In this document: positions 59,842 through 64,000 of the stretch, in pieces | Layout: each line of letters starts with the position of its first letter | Position numbering within the stretch: the first letter of the stretch is position 1 | Assembly (NCBI RefSeq): GCF_002443255.2 | Contig: NW_019211455.1 | Location: forward strand, 30,531,778 to 30,595,777 | Origin: Varroa destructor | Taxonomy: Eukaryota > Arthropoda > Arachnida > Mesostigmata > Varroidae | Direction: 5' to 3' | DNA: 64,000 nt | The notes under the pieces: generated by a model | What the model was told of the DNA's origin: nothing | Database searches by the model: none | What the model saw: only the letters and a program-made list of their open reading frames with translations | Position numbers and translations under genes: made by a program

Positions 59842-62800
59842 AAACATAGAGACTTCCATTGGTAAAAATGTAATATCTTTGCAGTGTAACAACGTGCGCT
59901 GGGGCAACGAGCAGCGGACACACGACTAGATATAGTTTTGTGGAACTACTGGTTATTAGTACTAGGGATTATCGTGGCCCAATTATCTACATTTACATAA
60001 AATGTAATAAGGATAAATTGAACAAAGAATAAAGCTTGGATGTATAAGCCTCGCCTTTTGCCCTCCCCAAGGTATTTTCGTTGCATTATCAGCGGAGCAT
60101 TTTGTTGTCGGTAACAACTTACGAATACCAGCGGGATGTAATTAGTCAATCAACAAAAGCAGTCAAACTTTGGACATGGATGACTACTTGGAAGTATTAC
60201 AAGTTTTAAAATAAATAAACAAGGTTCTATAGGTGCGCGGGACTGGCACGGGCAACGCAGCCAGCTCACTTAGTAGATGACTGATGACTTATGTACTATG
60301 TGTTGGTCATTCTACAGACGTAATTGAATAGTTATATAGTAGAACGAATAAACATAGCGGGTTAGAGTAGGAGACATGTGACACAATGAAAAACCATTGG
60401 CTCTCAGAATCGTAAGTACGTCTACGTAACAGAGATGGGACGAAGCTCGGCAGGTGGCACGTCGCTGAAATATTATGTTCTCTTAAAGCATACGCATAGT
60501 TTGTTAATTAGTACTATCTGATTGGCCCATATTTCCCGATAACATATCAAAATTACACGTCATCTTAGAGTTTAGTTCATTGTGGCAAATATTTAAACCG
60601 GAAAAAAAAGTCATAGCTTTCTGATCTAACAAACACAGGGTAATTCGCCATTGCCTTTTATAAATTTCTTCTAGCTCGCATCGATCTCATTTGCTCCATC
60701 TCGCCAACAGGTTGGTAGGTTTGCTATTGAAAAGCTCATTCAGCCGGTTTATAAAGCTTTCCATTGTGAATTAACCAGAAAATGTCATCATCATTCATTC
60801 GCCTGGGGTTCGGTGAATCTGATAGGTACAAAAGTACTTCACTGGCAAATTTAACAAAGTTTGCCACGTGTGTCTGGCATTGTTGTTGGAAAGGACGTCT
60901 TGATAAATAGATGGGTTAATTCGATGGATTAGAGCCATATAAAACGCCTCGTGAACCGTCCTATTTCTTTCAAGCAGTTTTCCCTATGTTAAACCCTTTC
61001 AGTAATGTATTGATTTCTTTTTCTGCTCGTTATCAACGTATGGTTACTATTTATCATCGTCCATAACGACTCTTCGTAGAAAGCTGTCTTTGCAACGATT
61101 CGTTGCGAGGCAATGTTAAGAGACGATAAGGAGCCATTTACGATTCCCGACCAATTTAATAAGGCTATCTAAAGAATTTAATCAATGATGTATGCCCACC
61201 TGAATAAAGTCTGCTATGATACGGTCGCTAGAGAAGTATTTTTAAACCGCTGTGCAAGAAAGACACTTACAGATGTGCTATAATAGCTGCTCATTTACAT
61301 GTGTACCAGCATTCAAGCCATTATGCACAATTTAGATACTGAACCCTCTGTTCATGGAGCTGCATAGATGATTCGAAAGGTAGTACAGCGGTTATCTATT
61401 CGGCAATAAAGATACTGTTGCTGATTATGTTTCAATGATTCTCGTGATAAAAAGAGCTTGTCAGACTTGAACTGGGAACCTGATTGCGGAGTGAAACTGC
61501 TGAGTAGTTCGGGATACGAGAGAGTATGCAGCTAAAAGAGTAGCTTAGGAGATAAGGAATAAGGTGTATTCGTTTCGAAAGCACAAATGGAAAATGGCGC
61601 ACGACGCAGCAAGTAGACAAGGTCACTTTACTACGCAACTGAAAGGCCGATTTGTCTCACCCGCGTCAGAGTATAGCAGGGCGTAGAATCACTGTGTCCT
61701 TGAGAACCCTTCGACATCTTATCGAAATGGGTAATTTAGCTATCTAAACCGATCTCAGCTAAATTGTCATGTCAAGTATGTGGGTTTTAAATAGGCCAAA
61801 CAATTGCCAAGTTAGAGACAATTTTTGGAGCTAAATTGCATTTTGAAATTTTAGGTAGTAACGCTGAACATGTTTACGGACGCCGAGACGAGAGCTCCTA
61901 AAAGTTCTCTTTAATCTAGCATATTAAACATCCAAGCAGAATAATACTCTACGCCGGACTTTATCTACGTCGCAAAAGCCCTACATCTTTATCAACGGAT
62001 TTATAAAGAAAAAACAGCAATACAGTGAAATAATTCAGATGAATAGGCTGTCCAAGCGGAAGAACGGCTCCTGTATGAGAACTATAAGTAAGTAAGTAGG
62101 TATGATTGAAATGTTCATCGCAAATGGAGTTGGCTTTGCCATGACCTGGAAATTTGCCCGACCCAAATCCGACAAAAGGTGAGTTAAGGTTTAACAGAAA
62201 ATCACCAACACAACTCAAGAATACATCACTAGAAGTGTGGGCCTAGAACCTTCGCGTGACGAAGATGGCATGAAGGTGCACTCGGAACAAGACAAATCGC
62301 AGCAGTGGTCGTAACGAAGGGGTGGGGTTACCAAACACTAATATCAGTCAGTGCCATGTATTCCATAGCAGGTAAACATACTTTTCTAACGATAACGTTG
62401 TCACATGTGGTATTACTAGAAGGCATAGGGAGTAACGTAAAAAACACACAGGTACCAGATCAGGTGCGGAGCTATCTTCAATCAAATTCGACAATGTGTG
62501 AAATTTCTGACCGCTGGCTTTATTTGATTGACCCATGACTTTACATGTTTGTTGAAGTCGAGTTCTCTAACGAGAATGCACTATTCGTGGCCTATTCTTT
62601 TTTTTTGGCTAGGAATAATATCAAATCGAGTTTGTGCCGAATATTACGCAAACATAAGATGCCATCATCGAACTTAGGAAATTTAAGGGCGTAAAATTTA
62701 CACCGAATCGAAAAAAGTTGCTTATACCTTCAAGGGTCTGTGAGGGTTGAGATCGGTATCAGCCGAAATCTTTTTGTTTTGTAGCCAACCATTTTCATTC

Positions 62801-64000
62801 AACTGAACCGCTGAAAACAACAACAGCTGCTATATAGATAATGCACAGTACCTGGGACGTTACTCTCGACTGATCGGTAAGGTCCTGTACAGCTGGAGTG
62901 TTGTTGTTCAGCTAAACTTAAACCACGTACTTCAGTACTTATCTCCCGGAGTTTACCGCGCCAATACCCAATCAAAATATATGAATTTTTCATTTAGTCA
63001 ATATTATAGAATATCATTTAGGGTTTGATGGTAATGTTTATTCGACGGACGGAAACAGAGGGAAAATTAAAAAGGGTAAATTTCTAACTATTTACATTGC
63101 GTTTTCAGCGTACGTCTTTTTGCGTTCTACGTTTAATATGCCTCTAGAGGTTCTGCGAGCAGTGTACGTTAGTCAATGCTCAAGGCAAGCTCAATTCCGT
63201 ACGGGAACAAAACATAGACGTATCGGATAATTTGTATCGTGGCAAGAGCGCTGAAAAGGATCGAGTGTGGCTTTCGTTGCAGCTGCTTTTCTAATTTATA
63301 ACAACGTCCGGCGCACGTGCATGCAGTTTTTTCCAACCGATCGCCAAAGCTTTCATCGATTAGGACGGAATCGTATAGTTCGTATTTCTCCCAGCACATG
63401 TTGATTTCAAAATTTGAACGTACTTACGGGTTGTCACATTGCCACAAAACGTATTTTCCATTATTTCTCATTTAGTTATTATTACATATATCCTATTTAT
63501 TGCAGCCGGTTTAGTTGACCGTTCGAAACAGTCCGCTGGCTTGATGTGGCCCAGCCAACTCAAAAAATATAAATTTCCCTATTTAAACGATTTTGATGGT
63601 CAGTCAAACCATGGTCATGGTAACGTTCTGGTAAAATTTCTATAAATCAGAGGGACTATTATAATCGATAATAGTCAAGTGTATTGAGCTCTTAAAAGTT
63701 TATTATAAGGGCTAATTTTAAGAACGAAAAAAGTAAATATTACTTTGACGCAAATTTTTATTTAGTAAATAGCGCAATACAAGATATATCACGTTATTCT
63801 AGAAATAGAACGTTATTAGAAGATGTAGTATACAGATAGAGGGTGTTTAGATTACGATGAGCAGAAATCTTCTGAAACTGAAAACAACATGCAAAGTAGC
63901 GATGAGGTTTACAACTGACAAGTTGGTAAGTAAGTAGTAAGGGATAATGTAAATGAAAATTTTGTAAAAAAAAAATGAGATTACTACTGAGTTTTAAAAT
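59842..64000. other. intergenic, no recognised gene
   Basis: 4.2 kb. On the minus strand 60780-60960 shows a scrap that might be Tc1-like (NNNARHT, then YLSDSPNP). A minus-strand open stretch at 63169-63399 (76 codons with a C-x-C-x3-C group) and a plus one after a good acceptor at 63507 (TATTTATTGCAG) are noted but unsupported. Confidence 0.4.

Noticed and set aside
60780..60960. Possible Tc1-like fragment on the minus strand (NNNARHT, then YLSDSPNP)
   Set aside because: The match needs a frameshift, covers two short blocks and lacks the other catalytic regions.

Overview
The window is eukaryotic, most likely from an arthropod and plausibly a mite or other chelicerate. It has two animal genes split by GT-AG introns, long AT-rich intergenic DNA, dinucleotide and tetranucleotide microsatellites, and decayed mariner transposons. 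The lineage is inferred from protein resemblance only. Every gene I could support lies on the + strand.

Layout. 1-11.4 kb: no confident gene; one member of a dispersed repeat pair (186-295), an imperfect inverted repeat (about 7050-7486), one copy of a three-copy dispersed repeat (10628-10720) and a weak signal-peptide-like exon (about 3213). 11.5-21.5 kb: a 12-exon Golgi alpha-mannosidase II gene (GH38) with its active-site residues intact; its first intron holds a dead mariner. 21.5-31 kb: no gene recognised; a second, different dead mariner lies at 30979-31425. 31.6-37.8 kb: a seven-exon SRD5A3 gene (polyprenol/polyprenal reductase family), with further copies of two dispersed repeats in its introns. 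37.8-45.6 kb: no gene recognised. 45.6-47.3 kb and 55.2-57.9 kb: two genes I do not recognise. They share a two-exon design, a phase-0 intron, a basic then acidic-helical first exon, and a helical-then-beta second exon, so they may be members of one fast-evolving, lineage-restricted family. Their introns each hold a near-perfect hairpin. A 59-codon ORF with its own poly(A) signal follows at 58174. 58.4-64 kb: an A/T-rich tract, the third copy of the dispersed repeat, and nothing else I can support.

Function. The two recognised genes belong to the same broad pathway at different points. SRD5A3 acts in the endoplasmic reticulum in making dolichol, the lipid carrier for N-glycans. Alpha-mannosidase II trims N-glycans in the Golgi. 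Their closeness may be chance. All exon joins were worked out by hand from reading-frame phase, splice consensus and remembered family sequence; no search was run.
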